A stretch of DNA of 64,000 bases from Chrysomallon squamiferum. Its lineage: Eukaryota > Mollusca > Gastropoda > Neomphalida > Peltospiridae. Below the pieces are notes generated by a model that saw nothing but the letters and a program-made list of their open reading frames with translations, did no database searches and was not told the DNA's origin. Where the stretch lies: the NCBI GenBank assembly GCA_012295275.1, contig CM022670.1:7201661-7265660 (forward strand), written 5' to 3'. Shown here one piece after another: positions 1 through 56,119 of the stretch. The position numbers and the translations under genes were made by a program. The first letter of the stretch is position 1; each line of letters starts with the position of its first letter.

Positions 1-111
1 TGCATATTTAATATTTTTAAATTAAAAAAAATATATATATATATATACAAGTATAACACTGAAAATAAAATTAAAAGGAATTATAAAACAGAAGGTTTGA
101 AAAGTACTCAC

Positions 112-45693
<45,582 letters not shown>

Positions 45694-45993
45694 TTTCCTA
45701 CAACAATGGGAAGAAGCGGCGCTCTCCGTGTGACACAACTACGCGAGTCAAAAGCCGCGGGCACGTCTGCTATCCCCGTACGAAGACCACGCGAACAACA
45801 CTCACCATTTCACTTCTAACACGGATAGGTGTCGACGCCAACGCCGTTAAACGTCCGTTCACTGTAGCGGTAGCATCGTCGCTGACGTTCCGCTAACATC
45901 GACGAATAACGCGAACTTTGTAAAAAGTTGACGTAAACCAAAAGTCGTCCCGTGAACCACGGTAACAATAACGATGAATGAGAAAATTGGAGG

Positions 45994-46001
45994 TCACGTG
46001 A
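45994..46001. promoter_or_regulatory. Palindromic E-box TCACGTGA in the CpG-rich block
   Basis: The 8-bp palindrome TCACGTGA lies about 300 bp upstream of the LIMCH1-like start codon. It matches the core bound by USF/MITF/TFE-class bHLH-Zip factors. Its position in the promoter block makes it plausible; binding is inferred only. Confidence 0.35.
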
Positions 46002-46717
46002 TAACCACTGTCCATTCCTAATCTGGGACAGACGAGTTTTATTTATTGTTTATTTATCTTTCTTGTTCGACCACATCAGATAGCCTTCAGTTTATTAATA
46101 AACTTTTTTTTTTTTTTTTCCTATCTCTGATAAAGACACATGAGTTCTTTCTCCACACCTCTGTGAATTAAATATAAAAAAAAAAAATAAATAAAAATCT
46201 TATTTTTTTCACGCGTCTGTAATTCATAATTCGAACACGGTTAATTTGCAATTTCCATTGATAACACGGGCTGAGGAATTTTAACCATTCAAAGTGAAAT
46301 TGGGCACTTTACACCTAAAATTCTCTAATCTCGATGGATATGAAGTTCAACGAAGCGAGGACTGTCGGTAATCTACAAAGGGCGACCACTAACAAATTTA
46401 CCTTCGGGTCAAAGTTGTTTACACGACATCTGAAAACCGGACTAGCCACTGACCGTAACCTAAAGGTCGGCGACTTTCGTAAATAGATTCCGATCTATCA
46501 AACGGCGAGTAATGACAATATGTACTCTAGTTCCGACCACCGCACTTCTTATCACATTAATAAACATACAGGGTAGCTTGCGTTATGTAGGCCGATACGT
46601 AAATAACTTTTGTTTAATGTATAACAGTTAATATGGTCAAAGTCATTCTGCCTGCCTGTTTGAGTTTGTCATTATGAAATTACCTTTTGAGCAAATGTTT
46701 TGTAAATATAACTGTAT

Positions 46718-46720
<3 letters not shown>

Positions 46721-46792
<72 letters not shown>
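46721..46792 (+). repeat. GA microsatellite upstream of the LIMCH1-like gene
   Basis: Pure GA tract of about 70 bp just outside the CpG-rich block. Confidence 0.97.
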
Positions 46793-46796
<4 letters not shown>

Positions 46797-47062
46797 TCTG
46801 TCTATTTTAACCCCACATACTTGCAAAGACACACGACTTGCGGCTAAAAAAATTCATAATAAAATAAAGAAAACAGTGTCCACGTGTGTATCCTCTCATG
46901 CTCTTAATGATGTTTTTGTCAAACTGTATTCCAGATTCAAAGTTTCGTTTGCTGTCAAATTGGACATGACGGCAAGCATTGGCGAAGAGACTGCTAAAAC
47001 ACCCTGTGAATATAAAAACACTGTAAAATTTATAATTTCAAATTTCGGAGACACTGCTTACT

Positions 47063-47493
47063 GGTACATACATACATACATACATACATACATACTCCTT
47101 ATTGGTACATACATACATACATACATACTCCTTACTGGTACATGCATACATACATACATACTCCTTACTGGTACATGCATACATACATACATACTCCTTA
47201 CTGGTACATGCATACATACATACATACATACATACTCCTTACTGGTACATACATACATACATACTCCTTACTGGTACATACATACATACATACTCCTTAC
47301 TGATACATACATACATACATACTCCTTACTGGTACATACATACATACATACACACATACATACATACTCCTTACTGGTACATACATACATACATATATAC
47401 TCCTTACTGGTACATACATACATGCATACTCTTTGCTGGTACATACATACATACATACTGGTACATACATACATACATACATACATACTCACA
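47063..47493 (+). repeat. CATA-rich compound minisatellite (about 31-bp unit)
   Basis: Units of CTCCTTACTGGTA alternate with variable runs of CATA. Unit length varies by multiples of 4. Both strands show long open frames (IHTYI and MYVCM repeats) that are by-products. Confidence 0.9.
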
Positions 47494-48011
47494 TCTCTTG
47501 GATTTCATTTTATATCTGCCATCGTCACATATTGACGACAGTGACGATGGTGATGATGATATCGACAACAACAACAACAACAACAACAACAATAATAATA
47601 ATAATAATAATAATTATTATTATTATTATTATTAAACTAAAAAAACCATACTAAATAAATAATATGTATAATTATGAACACCTTATTAATTACAACAGCG
47701 CATTATTTAGGTTCGAGCTATGGTCGTTATAAAAGGGGATATTTCGTCTAGTGTTCGAATGAATAAAAGGCACGTGGTCATCAGAGTCACACGGTTAATA
47801 TTTTTCTTTCATTCTATAATATAATGTGGACGTTTACCTCTTTGCAGAAAATAGTAATGATACCAGTAATTAAAAATAAATAAAAATAAAAAATAAAAAA
47901 TGTGCACAAAATAATTCTTATGTTCAAAAATGTTAATTTGTAACCATTCAATATTACATGTTTCTTAGAATGAGTATATCAAGAGACTTATGTTGACTAT
48001 TTCGTTCGTCG

Positions 48012-48084
48012 GCCGGAATAGCTCAGTTGGGAGAGCGTTAGACTGAAGATCTAAAGGCCCCCGGTTCAATCCCGGGTTCCGGCA
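48012..48084 (+). tRNA. tRNA-Phe (anticodon GAA), copy 1
   Basis: The 73-nt gene has a perfect 7-bp acceptor stem (GCCGGAA with TTCCGGC) and discriminator A. The A box is TAGCTCAGTTGG, the B box is GGTTCAATCCC, and anticodon GAA lies at 48,045-48,047 in the loop CTGAAGA. No intron is present and CCA is not encoded, as expected for a nuclear tRNA. A 27-nt trailer with a small hairpin leads to a T6 run at 48,116-48,121, a suitable Pol III terminator. Confidence 0.96.
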
Positions 48085-48121
48085 CAGAGCAAGTCGGACT
48101 CTGGCGGTCGACAAATTTTTT
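48085..48121 (+). terminator. tRNA-Phe copy 1 trailer hairpin and Pol III T-run
   Basis: CAGAG at 48,085-48,089 can pair with CTCTG at 48,099-48,103 around a 9-nt loop, followed by T6. The leader GTCG (48,008-48,011) can pair with CGAC (48,109-48,112), which would extend the acceptor-side structure of the precursor. Confidence 0.55.
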
Positions 48122-48387
48122 ATTTTAATATTTTATTTATTTATTTTCAAAACAAGGAACGAGGTGTAATATAGTATTTACGTATCGACATCTCCCTGTG
48201 CTCATATATAACATTGTTTCATAAAATGTAACATAAAGTCACATAGTAATTCCTTTTTTGCTCATTGCTTTTACATCAGTCTATGAACTGTAAATGTTTA
48301 CGAATATGAACATGATCTTTTAATAAAATGAAACATCCATGTATGTAGTAAAAACATGGGTTGGATACAGGTTGCCAAAGACTTAAT

Positions 48388-48389
<2 letters not shown>

Positions 48390-48425
<36 letters not shown>

Positions 48426-48450
48426 AATAAATAAATAAATAAATAAATAT
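48390..48450 (+). repeat. Poly-A and AAAT tract between the tRNA genes
   Basis: About 34 A followed by AAAT units, possibly the tail of an old retroposed copy; no body is recognisable. Confidence 0.8.
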
Positions 48451-48886
48451 ATAAATAAATGAAAAAAATAAGAAGAAAAAACTAAGTTATGAAACTGATC
48501 AATGCTTTATAAATAATTTTTATTTGTGTGTTTGTTTATTAATTAATTAATTAATTAATTATTATTATTATTACATTTTTTATTTTTAATTATTTTTTTT
48601 TTTATTTATTTATTATATTTAGATATTTATTTATTCCTCACTTCGAACAAAATCAAATTATTCTGGTTTTATTAAAATTAAAATTAAAATTAAAATTCAT
48701 CATTCGGTATTACCAGTTTATTTCTGTAGGAACTTTGGGCTTGTGGGTACTTAATAATTATTTTTACAAATTACGGACATCGTTCACCACATCAGAAGGG
48801 TCTGTTTGAATATTAACAACAATAAGAGCAGCATCATCATTTTAAAGAAGACATCAAAAGTCTGCAGTTCTAAAGGTATCTTGTCG

Positions 48887-48959
48887 GCCGGAATAGCTCA
48901 GTTGGGAGAGCGTTAGACTGAAGATCTAAAGGCCCCCGGTTCAATCCCGGGTTCCGGCA
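48887..48959 (+). tRNA. tRNA-Phe (anticodon GAA), copy 2
   Basis: Identical over all 73 nt to copy 1, 875 bp downstream and on the same strand. The anticodon GAA is at 48,920-48,922. Identity extends 4 nt into the 5' flank and 26 nt into the 3' flank, then stops abruptly; a T5 run at 48,992-48,996 can terminate Pol III. It is a recent local duplication or a gene-converted pair. Confidence 0.96.
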
Positions 48960-48996
48960 CAGAGCAAGTCGGACTCTGGCGGTCGGCAATATTTTT
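48960..48996 (+). terminator. tRNA-Phe copy 2 trailer hairpin and Pol III T-run
   Basis: The same CAGAG/CTCTG hairpin follows copy 2 and ends in T5. The base that differs just after the shared block (CGGC here, CGAC in copy 1) still allows pairing with the leader GTCG through a G-T wobble. Confidence 0.5.
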
Positions 48997-49280
48997 AAAA
49001 TATCTTTTCTCCTGAATATAAAAAAAAAAAAAAAAAAAAATTTTTTCAATAATTGTTTTGAACAGCTGTGTTATGAAAGAGCACTAAAATTTACCCAACA
49101 TGCAATACACAGGCTCTTGTATTTAAATTTTAATGCTTAATTTTTGTTGTTACAAGTATGAGTTATATTTTAAAGCACAGTAACAAAACTAGAGTATTAC
49201 TAAAAGAGAGATTAAAATAACGTCTACACAGACTGAATTATTGTAGAGATTATCTACCTTGTTATATGGTAACCGTACGA

Positions 49281-49299
49281 AGCGAAATGGCGGAAGTTC
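49281..49299 (+). promoter_or_regulatory. YY1-like / ETS-like start-site element of the MYND gene
   Basis: The start codon is embedded in GAAATGGCGGAAGTTCC. AAATGGCGG matches the YY1 core that also serves as the start context of short-leader housekeeping mRNAs, and GCGGAAGT resembles an ETS site. The match to the full TISU consensus is incomplete at -1 and -3. It supports this ATG as the true start, close to the transcription start. Confidence 0.4.
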
Positions 49300-50019
49300 C
49301 AAAGACAAAAATCAAAGAAAAATGTTGCCAGAGTTGTGGACAGAGCAATAGGTTTATGAAGCGATGTATCCAGTGTCACCAAGCAATATACTGGTAGCTA
49401 TAAAAATGTAATATGAATGTAACAATTTGTTACAGGTACAATTTCTGGTAGCATTTAAATTTATTCCTAGTGAATCTAAAATAATAAATTTCAGTCATTG
49501 AAAACAAATAATAATAAAAATTAAAATTAAAAATTAAAAATTAAACATTATAATAAAAATAAATAAATAAAACTAAACTAACCTAAAATAATAATAAGAC
49601 AAAATTAATGAAAGAAAATATAATAAAATAAATGAAACCAAAAATATAACATAAACAATAATTAGATTTAATTTTGTTTATCCTTTAAAAAAGAACAACA
49701 AAAACCAAAACAGCAGCAAAAAAATTATCTGAAACTAAAATAAATATATATTAATAATTACTTTTTTTTTTTTTTTTTTTTTTTCATATGTACATTATTT
49801 GGGCATACCCTGTGAAATTACTGCCTCCAGGGTTTTTAAAATACTACATTAATACATCCATATCTGTCTGTTTGCAGTTCTCGTGAATGTCAGCTGAAGG
49901 ACTGGCCAGCACACAAAACTTTATGTTTAAAACCTTTGTTATCTAATGATAGCAAGACTGAAGAATGCAAGAAAAAACATTTGAGAGATTCAAAGTCCAT
50001 ATTTGATGATGAATATTGA
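49287..50019 (+). CDS. MYND-type zinc-finger reading frame, two exons (82 codons to the first stop)
   Basis: Exon 1 is 49,287-49,393 (donor GTAGCT) and exon 2 starts at 49,878 after TTTGCAG; the join restores a Cys codon. The 82-residue product carries a complete MYND finger: Cys14, Cys17, Cys27, Cys30, Cys36, Cys40, His48 and Cys52, including YCSRECQLKDWPAHKTLC. MYND fingers are protein-interaction modules that bind proline-rich peptides. The frame then continues through a lysine-rich linker and stops at TGA 50,017-50,019. A second conserved-looking frame, offset by +1, starts at 50,006 and overlaps this stop. The parts probably belong to one protein (MYND, Ubl, UBA), but as written the frame is broken. 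The splice and finger are well supported; the end of the protein is uncertain. Confidence 0.75.
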
Positions 50020-50509
50020 AGAAAATATTGCAAATCCCGAGAAACAGGAAGAAATAAAAGTTGCAAAAGTGGGAGAGGAATCTGAAGAAAAGCCATATTA
50101 TCTACACAACAATGATTTTCACTATGACATTCCAAAGTTCAGTCCTCAGTCTGACTGTTTCGACATCAATGTCAAAGCCAATAAGGAAAAATACATAATT
50201 AAATTACAGAACTGCTGGTCAGGGGATGAAATTTTTAAAATGTTGGCACATACAATAAATATTCCACTGGAGAAATTAAAAATAATCCATAAAGGAAAAG
50301 TGATGACAAAAGACAACATTGCTGAGTTTGTGAAAGCTAAAGCAGTGTTTCAAGTAATTGGGGAACAAGCTGCCAATGAGGATGGACTGGACAAGTGTGA
50401 TATATCTGTGATGATGAAACAGTTGGGGATTGACAGAAATACAGCTGTAAATAGCTTAAGAAAAAATGGAAATCTTGTGGATGCCATTATTGAAGTTGGC
50501 AATAAATAA
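50006..50509 (+). CDS. Ubiquitin-like plus NAC/HYPK-like UBA segment, +1 frame from the MYND part
   Basis: The frame opens after a stop at 49,982-49,984 and gives 167 codons from ATG 50,006 (a second ATG follows directly). Residues about 50-125 look like a ubiquitin-like fold: FDINVKANKEKYIIKL, a helix DEIFKMLAHTINI, then PLEKLKIIHKGKVMT. The C-terminus, DISVMMKQLGIDRNTAVNSL with GNLVDAIIEV, resembles the UBA domain of NAC-alpha and HYPK, which act at the ribosome exit and with N-terminal acetyltransferase. The residue pattern is clearly protein-coding. Alternatives to being the rest of the MYND gene are a separate downstream cistron or a frame-shifted pseudogene. Two AATAAA hexamers overlap the stop region (50,501-50,510); another is at 50,837. 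Confidence 0.7.
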   Translation: MMNIEENIANPEKQEEIKVAKVGEESEEKPYYLHNNDFHYDIPKFSPQSDCFDINVKANKEKYIIKLQNCWSGDEIFKMLAHTINIPLEKLKIIHKGKVMTKDNIAEFVKAKAVFQVIGEQAANEDGLDKCDISVMMKQLGIDRNTAVNSLRKNGNLVDAIIEVGNK

Positions 50510-50523
50510 AATTTAATTTTTAA

Positions 50524-50559
<36 letters not shown>

Positions 50560-51960
50560 GAAAATAAAAGAGTGAAAGAAGGAAAATCTTTTACAAAGAA
50601 ATATAAATACTTAAACAAAACCAGTACAGAGAAAAATAAGAACAATTAAAAAGAAACTGAATGTTTATTTCTGTATGTTCTTGAAACTTTCTAAAGATCA
50701 TTAATTATGTATTTTATTTATTAATTTATATTGTAAATAATTGAAATATTTTAGAAAGATTTGTTTATTTTCTATATAGATGTGTTTATTTAGTAACTTT
50801 TACTTCTTTTTTATTTTTATTTTTTTTATAATGAAAAATAAATTCTGTACATTTTCAACATTTTAACAGTGAAACCAGATTATGCTTGACATTTTACTTC
50901 CATTTTGTGTTTTAATTTTTTATTGTTAAATTAAAGTTTGTTATCAGTAAAAATTATTGTTATTTAGTTTTAATTTAGAATTCAAGTATGCTAAAGTGTA
51001 TCGGTAATTATTATTTTATTTTCCCTCTTAAATCAGAAGCTGTCAGGAAATATTTACACTTACAGGCAAAAAATATTAGCATGCACACTAGTTGTTGACA
51101 TCAAGAACGATAACTAAGCTTCATTATTTTATTTTTTTAAACTAATTTTCCAGAATATGTAAAAGATTAAAATTAATAAAAGCAAGCAACTACATTTTTT
51201 TAAAATTTATTTATTTCGGTTTTTTTTTATTTTCCTCTCTTCATGAGATTTTTACATTAAACTAAATGAGAGAAACAGTTTAATGTCGAAATCAATAGTT
51301 ATAATTAATAGACTGGTATTCCGATGCTGTTTAAAGCAATGTTGATAGTGATTACATTAAAGCGTATGATTCGAGGAAAAGCAATGGTGTTTTACTTTGA
51401 CGATCGGCTGTCAGAACCAGCAAAGTGGAAAATATTTGCATCATGTAAATACTAATTATTGTGATGACAGCACAAAATTCGGTATTTTTATTTCAGTTTC
51501 GATCCAATAAAATTCTTCATTAAATTTGCAGATTTAAAACTAAACTGAAAACTGTAAAAATTTGTAATTACATACCATTTTGTACGGAAGTGAGATTTCA
51601 TATCAAATTGCAAACATAATTATAATAATAATAATTATTAAAGAAATATAATATACTTTCATTCGTATTTGTTTATTAATTTTAATTAGAATGATGGTTA
51701 GCATATATATACATACATATATATATACATACATACATACATATTTTTATGATATAAAATTGAATTTTTAATCAGATAAGTTATTGCAGAACAAAATACA
51801 TGTAATGATATGTATATTTTAAAGGGAAAGAGTGAGACTCAGAGAAAGAGAGCGAAAGCAAATCCAAACAAAACAAACCCAGGCCACTGACGATAAAATT
51901 GTTAAAAATTTCAAAAGAATTTTAAATTGTTTATTTTTATTTTTCAAATTTTAATTTCAG
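50510..51960. other. Spacer between MYND/Ubl-UBA locus and SNX25-like start exon
   Basis: It holds an AAT microsatellite (50,522-50,561), an AATAAA at 50,837-50,842 that could serve the upstream gene, and AT-rich sequence. A slightly richer patch near 51,355-51,440 with a few CpGs could contain the SNX25 promoter or a non-coding first exon; this cannot be settled by eye. Confidence 0.5.
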
Positions 51961-51997
51961 AAAATGACTGAGAGATGTCACAGCTAATGTTTTCACA
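51961..51997 (+). promoter_or_regulatory. SNX25-like 5' leader segment with two overlapping uORFs
   Basis: TTTAATTTCAG ending at 51,960 looks like a splice acceptor, so the start-codon exon begins at 51,961. Within it, ATG 51,964 opens a 7-codon uORF ending at TAA 51,985-51,987. Its stop overlaps (TAATG) a second ATG at 51,987, whose 6-codon uORF runs past the main ATG and ends at 52,007. Both would need to be bypassed or reinitiated after. Confidence 0.5.
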
Positions 51998-52219
51998 ATG
52001 GAACTGAAAGTGAAGCTGTCAGTTGGTGTTGGGCTTATTTCCTTGCTCTACTACTGGGGCTATCTGTGGATGTTCATCTATATTTCTGCCCATGTGTTTG
52101 TTGTTGCAATCACATTCACACTGGTTATTCAGTGGAATTTAGTCAGAGGAAAGCCACACAAACCATCAGTCCCAAGCAAACTGCCAAATGAAGCAGGCAT
52201 TCTCTTTCAGAAGATGATG
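51998..52219 (+). CDS. SNX25: SNX25-like exon 1: N-terminal membrane hairpin
   Basis: Residues 1-74. Two hydrophobic stretches, about residues 9-29 (VGVGLISLLYYWGYLWMF) and 31-46 (SAHVFVVAITFTLVIQW), are followed by the basic NLVRGKPHKP. This matches the N-terminal double membrane anchor of the SNX13/14/19/25 group. It ends ATG|GTTAAA in phase 0. Confidence 0.85.
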
Positions 52220-55200
52220 GTTAAAAATATAATATTTACTTCATGTTGTTCATACTGTTTACATTTTATATGTCTTTCGTTTAAAAAATTTTTTTTTTTA
52301 GTTTTTATTAATGTTAGAAACCAGACTTTAATAGGTTTTATTTATTATTTTGTTATAATTATTTCTAAACTTAACAAAAAATATTATTTTTATTATTATT
52401 TTTATTATTATTATTATTATTCTTATTATTATCGTTGTTATTATTTTAAATCTGAAGGAAAAACAGACGGGCCCTGTTGAGCCTTCTAGAAAGGTTGTCA
52501 TTACACGCAACCTTGACAATGCCATACAGGAAGTGGTTGATCTTGTTATTAGAGACTTCATTGTGAGTTGGTACCAGGATCTTGGAGAAGACAGACATGC
52601 TCTTGTCACCTCAGTACAGTAAGTTTTTCAGTGTATTATATAACAGCTGATCAAAAGTAATATTAATTATAAACTGATATTTAGAGCATTGGCCTGGAGA
52701 TTGCAGGATAGCATTGCATCAGTCTCTCGTTACTATTTTTTTCTTTTTTTTTTTGGAATTATAGGCAATGGTAATTTAGAAAAGACTTGTATTTGTTCTT
52801 ACCACTAAATGCATAAGCTAATTATGTAACAGAAAAGGCTAACCTTGTCATTATAGAAATTCATATATTATGTGATCATAATTTTGTTCCTAAATAATTT
52901 TTTATCTAAATACTATACCTTTTATTCCCACATCATATTTCTTAATTTTTTTTTTCCTGTTTATCTTACAAAGGTCTGAGATTTGGCAGACTGTAGCAGA
53001 ACTCAGTAACAGACTTTCAAAGATTGACTTTGTGAAGGTCATTGCTCAAGATGTAGTGGACAGACTTCATAATCACTATCGAGATATCCGTCTTGCCAAT
53101 AAAAAGTAATTTTTTTTTTTTTATCTGCATTCATATTCATTAATATAGTTCTTTCTCAACAAAAAATAATTTCATTAAACAATTTATATTTCTCATGCCC
53201 AAAAGCTGTTTTGTAAGATAATGAAATTGTTTTTTTTTTTGATAATTAAATAAAATTCAGATAAATTTGTGGCCATTTTAATTGCCTGAGCTGTGGATTG
53301 AGTTAAGCTTTTATAATTTCCTTCAGTGATTAGTGAAACAGTAAAATGTGATAGATAATAATAAATTAAATTTTGACTGTGTAAGTTAAATTTGTGGTTA
53401 TGGTTATAAATTGTTTTGTTCTGTTTAGAAATGCTGAAAACTCGGAAAATGTTCCAAAGTTTGTTCTGCATTCCTGGCTGAAGGATGAGAAATCTGAGAC
53501 AGTTTTTTTACAGACTGTGTGTGAAACTCTCCTTCTGACACTTCTGCCTGTTTCCTATCAGCAGTGTGCCACTGTCAGGCATCTGCTACGAGATATAATT
53601 ACTTCAACAGGTAAAACATATATATATATATATATACTTTCTTATGTTATTTACATATTTTTTAATTACCTCAACAGGTATATTTACTTACATTATTTTT
53701 AATTTCAACAGGTATATATGAAATAATTATCATCAACAGGTAAACATATATATATCCTTTCTTATGTTATTTACTTATTTTTTAATTACTTCAACTCTCT
53801 TACCTTATTTACATATGTAATAATTACTTTAGTAGGTAACATATATAAAATTTTATTTTCTCTTACATTATTTACATTTAACATAACACACATATACTTT
53901 CTCTCTTACATTATCTTCACATTTAATAGTTATTTGAATTCAATGATTTTTTCTTCAATTTTATAAAATTAAATACTGTATTGCTTTTATTTTTAAGATG
54001 GGATTCAAGCTATAACTGTAAAATTTCTGAAATTAACTTTGTTATCTCATTTGAAGTTTAAGCTATTGTTCTGTTGGAGCACACAGAAACTTGTTAATAA
54101 ATCTCATGCAGTTCATTATTAACAAAAACTATATATTACTGAAAGCTTTTTTTCTCTCTCTTATATATCATTATTTTACAAAAACCTTTCTGTTTGATAA
54201 CAGCAGACTATTAGTTGTGGCATAATTTGAGATGTTTCTTGAATATTCATTCATTCATTTGTTTGTTGTTCTGCAGTTCTGAAGCCAGCTATTGACTTGT
54301 TGTGTGACCCAGACTACCTGAACCAGAAACTACTCAACTATCTTAGATACCGGGAAAAGTTACTCGAAGACACAAAACGAACTTACACATATGCTGCAAC
54401 CTATGAAGATTTTGTAAAGAAAATTGGAATTTGTGAAGATATTGAACATCTGAAGCAAATGAGGTAAATTACTTTTATGTCTTTTATTGAATTTTTTATA
54501 TATAGATTTTTAACTAATTTCTTTTTTCTTTCTTTATCTTTTTTTGTAAATGCAGATATAAAATGATACTGAAATTTTCAACCTTTCATTCATTAATTAC
54601 ATTACATAATGACTGAAATAATAAGCTAAAAATAATTTCCAAATCTTTTGTTTTTGGTTTAAAATGGGATTTTTATTTGAAAATATTAAACATTTTGAAA
54701 ATTAAATCATTGAAGGTTAATATATTTAGATCCTTACAGAATTAAACTCAGTTAATTAAAATTATAAAATATTTTAACAGGTACAACATCATGTCAGAAA
54801 TTATGCATGCAACAACAATTAACAATCTGAAAAAAGCTCAAGGAATCAAAGGAGGTTAGTGTCTGTACATTTATATTTATATTGAATCATGAAACAAGGT
54901 TTTATTTTTCTTAAAAATATTGTTTTATACTTTTGTCTATTTCACTTTTGTTTTATTTAGCTTTTCTTCTTCTATATTGATTTTCTCTTTATTTTTTGTA
55001 GTTTTTAGATGATTATTGCTATTTTTTTCATTTATTTTATTGATATTTCATTTCATGGTTGTTTTATTCCTTGCACTTTATTAAATAACTAAAATATATT
55101 TTTTTTTTATTTCTTAATATTTTACTGAATGTTATTTGCTTGTTTGTTTTTTTGTTTATTTGTTTGTTTGCTTGTTTTTGTGAATTTTAAGTTATTTTAT

Positions 55201-55897
55201 ATTGATTTTATCATTTCAATTTCTCTATATATTTTATTTAATATTATTTCTTTTAATAATTTCAATATATATATTTTTTAATCTAACATATTTTATTTAT
55301 TATTAATGTATATTTTTAAACTTTTTTATTTATTTATGTTTTGTTTTAATATATAATATTTATAATTACCTTATGTATAAAATTTATATTTCAGTTTCAT
55401 TGAATTATTATCTTTTTTTCATTTAACTTCATTCTAATGGTTTCATTTCATATAAATTTGTGAAATATTTAATTTCTTTTTATTTATAATTTAATATTAA
55501 TTCATTCAGCCTAAATATTTATTGAATATTACATTGATTTAATGTATCTTTCATTATTTCCTTTTGCTTTTTATCCAGATTTTATACTGAAAGATCATAC
55601 CATTTTTTTCTATTTCATATTTATAGCTGTAATATTTTATATTTACTCTACAGATAAAGAAAGTTCTCCCAAAGGTCATTCTAAAGGAGATCTTCTGAAA
55701 GCGAGGAATTTAAACAGATACATTAATCAGGTATAGTTAGTTAGATCACTTTAATTTTTAGCTGAACCCAAAAAAGTCTTAAATAATTATGATATTCCAA
55801 AGATGGGTTTCAGGAGTTTGTTGTGAAAAAGAGCATCAAGATAATTCAAAATATTTCTTTATCTGTTTACAGATGGTTTTGTTTTGGTTTTGTTTTG

Positions 55898-55928
<31 letters not shown>

Positions 55929-56084
55929 GTTTTGTTTTGTTTTGTTTTGTGTTCTGTTTATATATGTTTATTTTATTTTATTTTATTTTATTTTATTTTA
56001 TTTATCCCTTTTTCAATATTTGTATTTTTGCATTAATTCATTAATTCATTTGTTTTTATTTATTTATTTATTTACTTTCACTAT

Positions 56085-56119
<35 letters not shown>

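Larger units (their letters stand above)
46611..48007. other. Intergenic DNA upstream of LIMCH1-like gene
   Basis: It contains a GA run (46,721-46,792), an AT-rich segment, the CATA-rich minisatellite (47,063-47,493) and a CAA/AAT/ATT run (47,566-47,634). The open frame across the minisatellite has no ATG-led unique coding region that I recognise. Confidence 0.6.

Noticed and set aside
46876-47535. 219-codon plus frame upstream of the tRNA genes
   Set aside because: Begins without ATG, its unique 60 residues match nothing I recognise, and the rest is CATA-repeat translation.
51355-51440. Candidate non-coding first exon of the SNX25-like gene
   Set aside because: A few CpGs and a possible GT donor only; transcript data would be needed, so it is mentioned only in the spacer entry.
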